From the NCBI RefSeq assembly GCF_003991405.1, contig NZ_RPEN01000151.1, forward strand, positions 1-64,000: a stretch of DNA of 64,000 nucleotides. Reading direction: 5' to 3'. Source of the DNA: Pseudorhodobacter sp. E13. GTDB taxonomy: Bacteria > Pseudomonadota > Alphaproteobacteria > Rhodobacterales > Rhodobacteraceae. The notes beneath the pieces were generated by a model. That model saw only the letters and a list, made by a program, of their open reading frames with translations, did not search any database and was not told the DNA's origin. Made by a program: the position numbers and the translations under genes. How positions within the stretch are numbered: position 1 is the first letter of the stretch; each line of letters opens with the position of its first letter. Positions 1-8,608 of the stretch are shown piece after piece.

Positions 1-108
1 AACGGAAGGAAACACCAGCATTGACGCCATCATGACACGCAGAACATAACCACTGGGTGGGTCAGTTCTCGGTGACAATGCCGGGTCAATTCTCAGTGGC
101 AATCAACA
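1..108. mobile_element. Terminal fragment of an IS21-family-like insertion sequence
   Basis: Two near-identical 20-base direct repeats (GGGTCAgTTCTCgGTGaCAA at about 59 and GGGTCAaTTCTCaGTGgCAA at about 83) lie next to each other, and the block ends in CA at 108; read from the other strand it begins TGTTGATTGCC. Repeated end motifs and TG...CA termini are typical of IS21-family elements. The rest of the element lies left of the window, so no transposase can be read here. The assignment rests on the end structure only. Confidence 0.5.
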
Positions 109-440
109 GCCCAAACGCCATCTAAGTTTGTTTCACGCCGCTGAGGACCACGATAGCCCGACTTTTGCATCCGATCGCTTGATCGCAGGTTGCACCAGCG
201 GTTGTTTCTACGGTCCCCATCGATATGCTTGATATTTGTTTCCGGCATCGCGCCTGTCATCCACAACCATGCCAGCCGGTGCATGAGATAGCGCCGACCA
301 TCGATGCTGACTTTCAGAAACCCTCGATCATCGTGAAGCGTCCCTGCGACTGTTCCTTTCTTGGGATCTCGCGTCCAAGTGAAAATTCCCGTTTTGGGGT
401 CATACTTCAGAACAGCGCGCAGGCGTTTTTGGGTCAGCAT
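93..440 (-). pseudogene. HNH endonuclease (HNH_3 type), C-terminus cut by IS end
   Basis: A 115-residue phage-type HNH homing endonuclease fragment. It has an N-terminal region with the pattern DPKTGIFTW and then an HNH core with HRLAW, a KHIDGDRRNNRWCNLR stretch and the usual following Asn/Arg positions. I chose the ATG at 440 because GGAG lies about 8 bases before it; an in-frame ATG at 467 has no such site. Family members normally carry a further DNA-binding (AP2-like) region after the HNH core. Here the frame runs into the IS21-like terminus at about 108 and stops inside it, so the last five codons are element sequence. Probably non-functional, although the catalytic core is intact. Confidence 0.6.
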
Positions 441-795
441 GTTTCGTCTCCGACAAGTATCAAGCATATACTGAGCTCTTAGGACGATAGGGCTGTTTTG
501 TTTGTTGGGATGGACATATTTCGAGAATATTCAAATCGGCCAAGTTAACCGCGATGGATGGCCAGAAGACAAATCTAGTTTCTTCCCCGCCAATATGTGA
601 AAACGGCCCTTACCGGCCATTGACTCTGTGTCGCGTCGCCGCGATGCAGCTTCCCCGAAACGGACATTGATCGTTCGCGCAGCATTTTGGCGGAGCCAAG
701 GTCTGCTCAGTGGACGTAGCCGCCGTTCAGATTTTTGCAGACTTTGCGACTGATATCGGCATTCTGCCCTGATCAATCACGGTAGCTATTCTGGG
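441..795. other. Intergenic stretch, no convincing gene
   Basis: About 355 bases between the truncated HNH gene and the 3' end of the amidase gene. A short minus-strand frame (531-776) lacks recognisable domains, has an arginine-rich, low-information composition and no ribosome binding site that I can see. The DNA looks like decayed coding sequence. Confidence 0.4.
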
Positions 796-2226
796 TCAGA
801 CCGATGGCGTTGACCAACCGCTTTGCGGAAAAAGCTTCTCTACAATGGCGCTAAGACTAAGGACGCCCTTGTCGTCCAGGTGGCGTCCCATGATCTGCAG
901 TCCAATCGGTCGGCCATCCTGGGAAAACCCAATCGGCACCGAGGCGGCAGGCAACCCGGTGAAGTTGGCGAGCGCGGAGAACGGAACCCATGACGACGGT
1001 GACACCATCTGCCCTGCGATCTTGTCAGGGCCGTAGGTATCAATCGGAAAGGCGGCGCTTGCGGTTGTGGGGGTCAACAGAAAATCAAAATCGCGCATGA
1101 AGGCCGCAGTGAGGTTTGCGATGCGCTTGCGTTCCATGATGGCGGCTGTGAACTGGTCGCCGGTCCAGGTTCGTTCCAAGATGCTTCCGATCCAGCCATC
1201 CAACTCGATACCCTGTTCCGCAGTCATGGCTTTCAGACCAGCCCGATCCGTCTCAAGCGCAACAAGCGTATCGAGCAATCCTTCAGTATTTCCAACGGCA
1301 GGATAAGCACACTCGACATGGCCGATTGTCGTCCTCAGGCGCTCGATCGCCCGCTCAAAAACAGAGCGCACTTCCGAATCCACAATCGCAAACCCGAGGT
1401 CGCCCGAATAGGCGATGCGGACGTTTACCATTGTGTCCAAGCCACCCAGAACCCAGTCACCACTCTCCGACGGAACAGAATGACGGTCGTAGGCCGAGGG
1501 ACCAGATATCGCGGAAAACGCGAGAGCTGCATCGGCTGCGTTTCGGGTCATGGGGCCGATGTGTTCCAGGCTCTCCCAACCGGATTGTCCGGGGAAACGT
1601 GGGTCGCGGCAGCTTGGATATAACGGCACACGTCCCCACGATGGTTTCATGCCGAAGACGCCGCAAAGTGATGCCGGGATGCGTATCGAACCACCGCCAT
1701 CGCTGCCCAGGGCCAATGGAACCATGCCAGTGGAAACAGCAACCGCCGAACCGGCGCTCGACCCCCCTGGCGTCAGTGCTACATTCCAGGGATTGCGAGT
1801 TGTGGGGAAAACATGATTGTGACCAACGCCACCATAGCCGAATTCAGACGTGTTTGTTTTTCCGATGATTGTCGCACCAGCTTTCCTCAGGCGTTCGACA
1901 ACTATGTCATCCTGCTCAGGAACAAAATCCGCATAAAGGCGTGATCCAAAAGTTGTTCTCATACCTCGGGTGCAAATCAGGTCTTTCACGGCAACCGGAA
2001 CGCCCGCCAGTGGTCCCACGGGTAAACAGGCGGAAAGGCGACGGTCGGTTTCATCGGCCTGCTCTAAGGCCGTATCATCCAATGTGCAAAAGGCATGCAA
2101 GCTGTGATCAAGGTCCTCGATCCGAGAAAGCGATGCTTCTGCAATCTCGCGAGCGGTCCACTGACGCTGTGTGACTGCGTGAGCCAACTCAAGCAGGTTC
2201 AGATTTAATGGCGTGTTCTTTGACAA
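796..2226 (-). CDS. Amidase-signature family hydrolase
   Basis: Amidase-signature enzyme of about 476 residues, a usual length for the family. These enzymes hydrolyse amide bonds with a Ser-cisSer-Lys triad. The sequence shows the triad region: the lysine in PVAVKDLI, then the glycine/serine-rich TPGGSSAGSAVAVSTG and GSDGGGSIRIPA. The open frame continues upstream into the neighbouring IS1182 element, but family similarity begins at LNLLELAHAVTQ, so I placed a TTG start at 2226, with AAGGGA about 9 bases ahead. An alternative ATG at about 2266 has a better ribosome site but is in another frame. The IS1182 element sits about 110 bases upstream and probably removed the native promoter. Substrate unknown. 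Confidence 0.75.
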   Translation of the reverse strand: MSKNTPLNLNLLELAHAVTQRQWTAREIAEASLSRIEDLDHSLHAFCTLDDTALEQADETDRRLSACLPVGPLAGVPVAVKDLICTRGMRTTFGSRLYADFVPEQDDIVVERLRKAGATIIGKTNTSEFGYGGVGHNHVFPTTRNPWNVALTPGGSSAGSAVAVSTGMVPLALGSDGGGSIRIPASLCGVFGMKPSWGRVPLYPSCRDPRFPGQSGWESLEHIGPMTRNAADAALAFSAISGPSAYDRHSVPSESGDWVLGGLDTMVNVRIAYSGDLGFAIVDSEVRSVFERAIERLRTTIGHVECAYPAVGNTEGLLDTLVALETDRAGLKAMTAEQGIELDGWIGSILERTWTGDQFTAAIMERKRIANLTAAFMRDFDFLLTPTTASAAFPIDTYGPDKIAGQMVSPSSWVPFSALANFTGLPAASVPIGFSQDGRPIGLQIMGRHLDDKGVLSLSAIVEKLFPQSGWSTPSV

Positions 2227-2339
2227 CCGATCAAGTCCCTTGTCTGGGCCAGAGCCATGGATTTCTCCACCTTCTTTCGGTCGGTATAAGCGAGAAGTGG
2301 ATGAACTGCAGCCCCGAATATGAACGTCCGCAAGGGGCT

Positions 2340-3880
2340 TATTCTGTTGAAAAACTCTGCTTGATTGGCTTTTTAATCGCTGATTCACTTTCGGTAGGAT
2401 TAGCGGAGGTGAACGGCGATGATGGGACCGCGGCAAGAGGCGCAAGGTGCGCTGTTCTACGAGTTCTCGATCGAAGGGCATGTCCCGCCAGATCACATCC
2501 TTCGCTCGGTCGAGAGGTTTGTTGATCTCGCCGGCCTGCGTCAGCACCTCGCACCCTTCTACAGCTCGACGGGACGGCCATCGATCGATCCGGAACTGAT
2601 GATCAGGATGCTTCTTGTCGGCTATATTATGGGGATCCGGTCCGAGCGGCGGCTTTGCGAAGAGGTCCATCTCAATCTCGCGTATCGCTGGTTTTGTCGC
2701 CTGGATCTGAACAAGCAAGTTCCCGACCACTCGACCTTTTCAAAAAACCGGCACGGCCGTTTCCGCGACAGCGATCTTCTACGGCATTTGTTCGAGGCGG
2801 TCGTCGCACGCTGCATCGCTGAAGGGCTGGCGAGCGGCCAGCGTTTGGCGGCAGATGCTAGCCTGATCCAGGTCGATGCTAACCGCCAGAACTCAACACC
2901 ACAGACGGATTGGCATCCTACGAGCATCAATCCCGAGGACGCGCCTCGGGCCGTCCGGGAGTATCTTGCCACCCTCGATGATGCGGCTTTTGGGGCGGCC
3001 AGCCCGGTCGAGCCAAAGTTCACCTCACATTCCGATCCGGCGTCGCAATGGACCGGGGCAAGGGGCGGCCCTGCCTATTTTGCCTATTCCACCAATTATT
3101 TGATCGACACCGATAACGGCGTGATCCTCGATGTGGAGGCCACACGTTCGATCCGTCAGGCCGAGGTTGGATCGGTGCGGACGATGATCGACCGGGTGAA
3201 CGATACGTTTGGCATAAAGCCAGAACGCCTGATCGCGGACACAGCCTATGGTAAGGGCGAGATGCTCGACTGGCTGGTTCAGAAGCGCGGGATCGCGCCG
3301 CATATTCCGGTGATCGACAAATCAGCGCGCAAGGACGGCACATTCGAGCGCGCCGAGTTCGCTTATGATGCCGTGGAGGATATTTACACCTGTCCGGGCG
3401 GCAAAGAGCTGAAGCAAAGCCGCCGGGTATTTACAACGCCCAGAGAGACGAAACCCGATGAAGATGGCATGCTCCGTTACAGAGCCAGCAAGGGCAATTG
3501 TGATGGTTGTGCCTTGAAACCACGCTGCTGTCCGAAAGAACCTTCACGCAAAGTGACAAGGTCGATTTACGAGCCATCCCGCGATGTGGCTCGCGCGATA
3601 GCTCAAACGAAGCAATACGCAATCTCCTGCAAGCTCCGTAAGAAGGTCGAGATGCTGTTTGCTCACCTGAAGCGGATCCTTGGCCTGAACCGACTTCGAT
3701 TGCGCGGACCATACGGCGCACATGATGAATTCCACCTCGCCGCCACCGCCCAGAACCTCAGGAAGCTCGCAAAGCTCCTCCCGACACCACCAGCCGCCCG
3801 ACCAGCATAATCGAGAGAACGCGCGCCCGATGAAGAGGCCATGCCAGCCCGGCTGACACATCGAGTTTTTCAACAGAATA
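2340..3880 (+). mobile_element. Complete IS1182-family insertion sequence
   Basis: A 1541-bp element bounded by perfect 18-base inverted repeats, TATTCTGTTGAAAAACTC at 2340-2357 and its complement at 3863-3880. It is flanked on both sides by GGCT (2336-2339 and 3881-3884), consistent with a 4-base target duplication. It encodes one intact transposase on the plus strand, so it could still be mobile. It separates the amidase gene from its former upstream DNA and abuts an IS3-type remnant. Confidence 0.9.
2419..3810 (+). CDS. IS1182-family (DDE) transposase
   Basis: Full-length transposase of 463 residues that would cut and join the ends of the surrounding element. The N-terminal part carries the conserved helix-rich region (RPSIDPELMIRMLLVGYIMG), followed by the DDE catalytic core: ADASLIQVDA near residue 150, LIADTAYGKGEML near 275, and the C-terminal glutamate helix KKVEMLFAHLKRILGL near 415. 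A cysteine cluster (CDGCALKPRCC) sits before the last motif, as is common in this group. The start is well supported: GGAGGTG lies 5 bases before the first ATG at 2419. No frameshift or internal stop. Confidence 0.92.
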   Translation: MMGPRQEAQGALFYEFSIEGHVPPDHILRSVERFVDLAGLRQHLAPFYSSTGRPSIDPELMIRMLLVGYIMGIRSERRLCEEVHLNLAYRWFCRLDLNKQVPDHSTFSKNRHGRFRDSDLLRHLFEAVVARCIAEGLASGQRLAADASLIQVDANRQNSTPQTDWHPTSINPEDAPRAVREYLATLDDAAFGAASPVEPKFTSHSDPASQWTGARGGPAYFAYSTNYLIDTDNGVILDVEATRSIRQAEVGSVRTMIDRVNDTFGIKPERLIADTAYGKGEMLDWLVQKRGIAPHIPVIDKSARKDGTFERAEFAYDAVEDIYTCPGGKELKQSRRVFTTPRETKPDEDGMLRYRASKGNCDGCALKPRCCPKEPSRKVTRSIYEPSRDVARAIAQTKQYAISCKLRKKVEMLFAHLKRILGLNRLRLRGPYGAHDEFHLAATAQNLRKLAKLLPTPPAARPA

Positions 3881-4031
3881 GGCTCAAACCGGACCTCGGA
3901 TGCGGCGCAGCATCTGCCACTTCTCGATACGCTGTAGAAGCAAGGACGGCCCAAACCTGCCGTTTGACCCGCGTTCCTGATGCTGCGGTGCGGCCCGCAA
4001 TTGCGGACATTCATGCGTCTTGCAGCATTCT

Positions 4032-4115
4032 TGCTGGTATAACGAACCGCGCATCAAGATGTCCATTGGTGGTCGAAGCCCAATCGAATACCATAAAAGC
4101 CTCGGCCTTATGCGT
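4032..4115 (+). pseudogene. C-terminal remnant of an IS3-type transposase (orfB)
   Basis: Translation from 4032 gives WYNEPRIKMSIGGRSPIEY followed by a short tail. This closely matches the tail of IS3-family transposases (Y-N-x-x-R-I-K-x-x-L-x-G-x-S-P-x-x-Y). No catalytic region precedes it; upstream bases in the same frame give no further similarity. It is a scrap left by an older insertion or deletion, lying just right of the IS1182 target site. Confidence 0.5.
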
Positions 4116-4227
4116 GAAAACACTCAAAGTTTTTGTCCGCGTCCCCATCGGCTCGGTTTTGCGTGAAAACCAACACCCCTTGCTAAGAGCACGACCGCCT
4201 GAAACGATTCCGCAGGATTGGCCGGCC

Positions 4228-4908
4228 TCACGCCTTTATCAAGACCTCGCGCCCGCTTATCGTGTAGGGGCCATCGCTGACCAATCGGGCGACGACGCGC
4301 GACAAGGTTTCGGGCCTGATGCCCAGCAAATCGGCAAGGTCGATGCGTGAGATTGGCAGCGTCATCCGCCTGCCCTCTGCGCTCTGCTCTCCATGGATCT
4401 GCATCAGGCGTTCCAGCAAGTCAGACAGCCTTTCGGTGTTGGACCGGGTTGCAGCGGCAATGATATGGGCGTGGCTGCGGTCGATTTCCTGAAGGCAGCG
4501 ATCTGCCAAGCGGCCAAGCAATTCGGGCGTGCGGTCCATGATCTGCCGGACCGTGTGGCGCGGCACCATGCAAACCCGCGACGGCACCAGCGCTTGCGCC
4601 TCTGTTTGATGGGGCTGCCCCGCCATGAAGGACCGAAAGCCAATAACCTCCCCCGGATAGGCAAGCCGCAACAGCGTCGACTTACCGTCACCTTGGCGGC
4701 TCCGAATACCGATCAAACCTTTGGATACGCAATAAATCCCGGAATTCTCTTCGCCCTGCTCAAACAATACTTGTCCGCTGGAAAGTGGCAATCGGTCAAA
4801 TCCGCGGGTGAGCATCGGCAAGGCAGCCCCGCTCACCGGTTGCCAAACACTTTGATCGCGGAAACCGCAGTTGCCACAGGGATGTTTCAGGTCGCTGTAA
4901 TCACGCAT
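4228..4908 (-). CDS. Crp/Fnr-family transcriptional regulator, FNR-like
   Basis: A 226-residue regulator with an N-terminal cyclic-nucleotide-binding-type barrel (about 40-130), a dimerisation helix (about 120-150) and a C-terminal winged helix. The recognition helix reads RPETLSRVVARL; the E-x-x-S-R pattern is that of FNR proteins reading TTGAT/TTGAC half-sites. Candidate iron-sulphur ligands are C11, C14 and C113. The position that holds the third N-terminal cysteine in E. coli FNR is a serine or valine here, so cluster binding is uncertain. I chose the ATG at 4908, with GGAAAGGG upstream, over a longer frame from 4968. It diverges from the P450 gene with an FNR-type box at 5010 between them. 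It is a plausible regulator of this block and of the ubiD-ubiV operon. Confidence 0.85.
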   Translation of the reverse strand: MRDYSDLKHPCGNCGFRDQSVWQPVSGAALPMLTRGFDRLPLSSGQVLFEQGEENSGIYCVSKGLIGIRSRQGDGKSTLLRLAYPGEVIGFRSFMAGQPHQTEAQALVPSRVCMVPRHTVRQIMDRTPELLGRLADRCLQEIDRSHAHIIAAATRSNTERLSDLLERLMQIHGEQSAEGRRMTLPISRIDLADLLGIRPETLSRVVARLVSDGPYTISGREVLIKA

Positions 4909-5009
4909 GGGCGGGCCCTTTCCGATAGGGATGTATACGACAGCACACAAAGCTGCGCCACGCGGCAAGGCTGCGACCCATAGTATCAGCCAGCGACGAA
5001 CAGGTTGTC

Positions 5010-5023
5010 TTGACGACCGTCAA
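5010..5023. promoter_or_regulatory. FNR/NNR-type operator
   Basis: Perfect inverted repeat TTGAC-GACC-GTCAA with FNR-family spacing. It lies 67 bases before the P450 start and about 100 bases before the divergent regulator start, so it could serve either gene. The half-site TTGAC rather than TTGAT would suit a Dnr/Nnr-like or relaxed FNR protein. Confidence 0.7.
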
Positions 5024-5027
5024 TGAC

Positions 5028-5044
5028 TTTGCGCACCGCGCAAA
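5028..5044. promoter_or_regulatory. Second palindrome before the P450 gene
   Basis: Perfect 7-3-7 inverted repeat TTTGCGC-ACC-GCGCAAA, 4 bases after the FNR-type box and 45 bases before the P450 start. It is short for a terminator and has no T-run. An operator for a second regulator is the simplest reading. Confidence 0.4.
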
Positions 5045-5089
5045 TCATTCTTGCAAAACCCGCCCCCTAGCCGAAAAGCCAAGCGCCCG

Positions 5090-6520
5090 ATGCAAGACAA
5101 TGCCGCGACGTCATGCCCCTACCGCGTGTCGGCCTTACCGCCAAAACCCAAAGGGCGCGAAGGGCGCGTGGGCGTGCTGGCCTATTTCCGAATGTTCCGG
5201 CACGATATTCTGTCGGCGCAGCCCCGGCATTTGTTCCGCGCCTGGATGGCCGAAATGCGCACGCCGTTCTTTCGGTCATATCTGTGCAATGACCCTGCGT
5301 TGGTCGATCTGGTGCTGAAACAGCGCCCGCTGGATTTCCCGAAATCCGAACGCTTGCGGGTGGGGTTAAAACCCTTGCTGGGGGAGTCGATCTTTATCAG
5401 CAATGGCGCGCTTTGGGCACGGCAGCGCCGCATCATTGACCCCGCGTTTGAAGGCGGGCGCCTGCGCTTCATCTTTCCCGCGATGTGGGACAGTGCAACC
5501 GCCGCCGTTGCCCGGTTGCTGCCCGTGGCAGATGGCCGTGCGGTCGAGGTTGAGGCAATAGCCAGCCATCTGGCGATGGATGTCATTTTCCGCACCTTGT
5601 TTTCGGTGCCGATTGAAAATGAAATTGCGAGTGCCGCCTTTGCCGCCTTTCGCGCGCATCAGCAGGCGCAACCGCTTGCCAATATCGCCGCTGTTTTGCC
5701 ATTTCCGCGCTGGGTTCCGCGATTCCATTCGCGCAAGACCCGCCAGACCGCGCGCCTTATCCGCGATCTGATGGCGAAACTTGTGGGCCAGCGCGCGGCG
5801 CAGATTGCGACAGGCACCGCCCCAGATGATCTGGCGACCAAAATCATGACCACGCCCGATCCCGAAACCGGCAAGCGCTTCACCCGCGATGAAATGGTGG
5901 ATCAGGTGGCGATCTTCTTTCTGGCCGGGCATGAAACATCGGCGGCGGCACTGTCCTGGGCGCTCTATCTGCTGGCGCTGTATCCTGACTGGCAAGAGAG
6001 CGTGGCCGATGAGGCCCGCGCCGAGATTGACCCCGACCGCATCTATTTCTCCGCCCTTTCAAAGCTGCGCCAGTCCCGTGCGGTGTTTCGCGAAACCTTG
6101 CGGCTGTATCCGCCTGTGCCGATGTATGTGCGCGAGGCGGCCCGGCCCGAGGTATTTCGCGCCCGCCCAATTCGGCGCGGTGCGCAGGTCATCCTTAGCC
6201 CTTGGCATCTACATCGGCATGAACGGCTTTGGGCCAACCCGGATGGGTTTGACCCGACCCGCTTTGACACAGCCGAAGGCAAGCAAAGCCAACGCGATGC
6301 CTATATTCCGTTTTCAGCAGGGGCGCGGGTTTGTCCCGGCTCGGCCTTTGCAATGGCCGAGGGCACTTTGTTGCTGTCGATGCTGGTGCGCGCCTTCCGG
6401 TTTGAACCAGTCCCGGACCGCGTGCCCGTGCCGGTGGCACAGCTCACTCTGCGGGCCAAGGATGGCATTCATCTGAAACTGACCCCCCGCGTGCAACAGG
6501 AAAGACCGCATGACAGCTAA
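5090..6520 (+). CDS. Cytochrome P450
   Basis: Soluble bacterial cytochrome P450 of 476 residues. Heme-thiolate mono-oxygenases of this kind insert one oxygen atom into an organic substrate using electrons from a redoxin partner. Visible hallmarks are the I-helix AGHETS (about 278-283), the K-helix ETLR (about 335) and the heme loop FSAGARVCPG with the thiolate C415. No signal peptide or membrane anchor. The start at the ATG 5090 gives the expected length; an upstream TTG at 5051 would add 13 residues without homology. The 3' end overlaps the AlkB-like gene by 11 bases, so the two are co-translated. No ferredoxin or reductase gene is adjacent. The substrate cannot be inferred; a fatty acid, alkane or terpenoid is possible given the partner gene. 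Confidence 0.9.
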   Translation: MQDNAATSCPYRVSALPPKPKGREGRVGVLAYFRMFRHDILSAQPRHLFRAWMAEMRTPFFRSYLCNDPALVDLVLKQRPLDFPKSERLRVGLKPLLGESIFISNGALWARQRRIIDPAFEGGRLRFIFPAMWDSATAAVARLLPVADGRAVEVEAIASHLAMDVIFRTLFSVPIENEIASAAFAAFRAHQQAQPLANIAAVLPFPRWVPRFHSRKTRQTARLIRDLMAKLVGQRAAQIATGTAPDDLATKIMTTPDPETGKRFTRDEMVDQVAIFFLAGHETSAAALSWALYLLALYPDWQESVADEARAEIDPDRIYFSALSKLRQSRAVFRETLRLYPPVPMYVREAARPEVFRARPIRRGAQVILSPWHLHRHERLWANPDGFDPTRFDTAEGKQSQRDAYIPFSAGARVCPGSAFAMAEGTLLLSMLVRAFRFEPVPDRVPVPVAQLTLRAKDGIHLKLTPRVQQERPHDS

Positions 6521-7655
6521 TACCTCACCCCCCGCCCAGCCTTTGCGGGCCTGGCCCTATTGGATAACGATCACCTTTGTGCCGCTGGTCTATTTGGCGG
6601 TGACGCAGGGCGGTTGGGCCGTGCTGTTGATCCCGGCCTATGGTTGGGTGTTGATGCCGCTGCTCGATACTGTTCTGGGGCGCAATCTGCGCAACCCCGA
6701 CCCGAACACCCCCGAGGCGGCGCTCTTCTGGTTCCGCCTGCTGACATGGATATGGTTCCCGGTTCAGTTTGTTCTGGTGTTCGGCACGCTTTGGTATCTG
6801 ACCCGGATCGGCACCTATGGCGCGGCAGAGAACCTTGCGATCATGTTTGGCATCGGGGTGACAACCGGCACCGTGGGCATCGTTTATGCCCACGAACTGA
6901 TGCACAAACCGCAGAAGTTTGAACGCAATCTGGCCGATTTGCTGTTGGCTCCTGTGCTGTATGGCCATTTCCGCACCGAACATCTGCTGGTGCATCACCC
7001 CCATGTCGGCACACCGCGAGACACCGTGACGGCCCGCTATAACGAAGGGTTCTTGCACGCTTTTCTGCGGATTCTGGCAACCGGCCCTACGTCTGCGTGG
7101 CGGGCCGAGCGGGCAAAGCTGGCGCGGGCCGGGCGCAGCCCCTGGCATGGCTCCAACCCGATCTGGAAATATGCAGCACTGCAACTGGGGTTTCTGGCTT
7201 TGGCTTGGGCCATCGGTGGATGGCAGGCTGTTGGCCTGTTTGCGTTTCAGGCCTTTATCGCTGTCTGGCAGTTGGAGCTAACCAACTATGTTGAACATTA
7301 TGGCCTGACCCGCCGCCATCTGGGGGGCGGTGAATATGAGCCGGTGCAGCCGCATCATTCCTGGGATTCGGCGCATCGGGTTTCGGGGGCGCTGTTGAGC
7401 AACCTGCAACGCCATGCCGATCATCACCTGCACCCGATGCGGCGCTTTCCGCTGTTACAGATTTATGATGCGACGCAAGTGCCGCAACTGCCAACCAGCT
7501 ATCCGCCGATGACCGCGCTGGCGATGGTGCCTCCGCTGTGGCGGCGCATGTTCAACCCCAGGGTCCGTGCCTGGCGCAAGCAGTTCTACCCCGACATTAC
7601 CGATTGGGCAGCCTATAAAAACGCCACAAATCCTGCCCCCAAAGGTGCTGGCTAG
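6510..7655 (+). CDS. AlkB-type membrane alkane/fatty-acid mono-oxygenase
   Basis: Integral-membrane non-heme diiron hydroxylase of 381 residues. Enzymes of this family hydroxylate terminal methyl groups of alkanes or related chains with O2 and rubredoxin-delivered electrons. The histidine clusters are all present: HELMHK (about 128), EHLLVHH (about 157), and LQRHADHH (about 299), together with the AlkB signature NYVEHYGL. Several hydrophobic segments lie before residue 125 and around 230-255. It begins inside the end of the P450 gene and ends before a bidirectional hairpin at 7666. Pairing of two O2-dependent hydroxylases next to an anaerobic quinone operon is notable. True alkane specificity is not proven by motifs alone. 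Confidence 0.85.
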   Translation: MTANTSPPAQPLRAWPYWITITFVPLVYLAVTQGGWAVLLIPAYGWVLMPLLDTVLGRNLRNPDPNTPEAALFWFRLLTWIWFPVQFVLVFGTLWYLTRIGTYGAAENLAIMFGIGVTTGTVGIVYAHELMHKPQKFERNLADLLLAPVLYGHFRTEHLLVHHPHVGTPRDTVTARYNEGFLHAFLRILATGPTSAWRAERAKLARAGRSPWHGSNPIWKYAALQLGFLALAWAIGGWQAVGLFAFQAFIAVWQLELTNYVEHYGLTRRHLGGGEYEPVQPHHSWDSAHRVSGALLSNLQRHADHHLHPMRRFPLLQIYDATQVPQLPTSYPPMTALAMVPPLWRRMFNPRVRAWRKQFYPDITDWAAYKNATNPAPKGAG

Positions 7656-7665
7656 GCTGTTCATT

Positions 7666-7695
7666 CCCCTTTGCCCCAAAGCCGGGGCAAAGGGG
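7666..7695. terminator. Bidirectional hairpin terminator
   Basis: Perfect 12-bp stem CCCCTTTGCCCC / GGGGCAAAGGGG with a 6-base loop, placed between the convergent 3' ends of the AlkB-like gene (7655) and ubiV (7702). There is no long T-run, but the strength and position suit a shared transcription stop. Confidence 0.7.
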
Positions 7696-7701
7696 AGAAG
7701 T

Positions 7702-8604
7702 TCAGGCAACAACCGCCCCCGACCAATCGGCCCCGCGCGCGCCGCGCACAAACCCATCCGACAGGCGCGGCCTTGGGGTTTGTGCCGTCAGGGCGGCGGC
7801 CACTTCGGCCCCGGCAATCCGCCCATCCAGCAGATCGCGGAACAGCAGGCAAACCTGCCCGAAATCGCCCGTATGCGGCGACAGGCGCAGCGTTGTGACC
7901 CCTGCTTGCGCCAAGGCGTCGGCCTGCAATGCCATGCAGGCATAGGAGTCTGCCAAGGTTTGCACGCCGTTCATCGCCAGAAACGGCTGGCCTTCGCGGG
8001 TCGCGATTGACAGGCCATCGGGATCATCCTCGCAGGCGAATTGGCAGTTATCCTTGGGGCGCGCATGCAGGCGGGCGTGATAGCAGCGCCCCGAAATCGC
8101 CAGCGGCACGCGGCCATAGCCCCAGACCTCTATTTCCACCCCCAGTTCTCTCGCGGTGGCGGCCAAGGTGGCAATCGGGTCCAGCGGCAGTTCCGGCGGC
8201 AAACACAGCCGCACAGCCCCGCGCCCGGCAAGCCAGCGCAGGGTGCTTTCATTATACACATTGACCAAAGGCCCAACGCTAAACGGGGTGCCTGCCGGAA
8301 GATGCGCCAACGCTGTCAGGTCATTCACCTCGATCTCTACGCCCATTTCGGCCAGCTCTGCCGTCATCTTGCGTTCGCGCTTCAGCGTGACCAGCGCCAG
8401 ACTGCTAAGCGCGACCGTCTTGCCCGCCGCTTGCAGCACCGCGAGCGCGTCGGCAATCCGGTCCTGATAGAATGGCATGCGTTTGGAACACACCATCTCG
8501 CCCAGGCTGACGTGATCCACCGGGGCCTTGGCAACCCCGTCATAAAACGCAGCCCAGGCATCGGCTTTCCAAAAGAACTGGTTGGGGCCAACGGTCAGTT
8601 TCAT
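7702..8604 (-). CDS. ubiV: Anaerobic ubiquinone hydroxylation protein UbiV
   Basis: U32-peptidase-family protein of 300 residues. With UbiU it forms the O2-independent hydroxylase complex of ubiquinone synthesis and carries a [4Fe-4S] cluster. The N-terminus MKLTVGPNQFFW is characteristic. Candidate ligands are C39, C174, C187 and C191, matching the known pattern of one early cysteine plus a late cluster. The start at 8604 is supported by GGAGGTG six bases upstream; the open frame runs further but without homology. It lies 4 bases after ubiU and is the last gene of the seven-gene operon read from ubiD. It is not a protease in this setting. Confidence 0.9.
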   Translation of the reverse strand: MKLTVGPNQFFWKADAWAAFYDGVAKAPVDHVSLGEMVCSKRMPFYQDRIADALAVLQAAGKTVALSSLALVTLKRERKMTAELAEMGVEIEVNDLTALAHLPAGTPFSVGPLVNVYNESTLRWLAGRGAVRLCLPPELPLDPIATLAATARELGVEIEVWGYGRVPLAISGRCYHARLHARPKDNCQFACEDDPDGLSIATREGQPFLAMNGVQTLADSYACMALQADALAQAGVTTLRLSPHTGDFGQVCLLFRDLLDGRIAGAEVAAALTAQTPRPRLSDGFVRGARGADWSGAVVA

Positions 8605-8608
8605 AGGT

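Noticed and set aside
531-776. An 81-codon minus-strand frame
   Set aside because: No domain, no ribosome binding site, arginine-rich composition; more likely decayed DNA.
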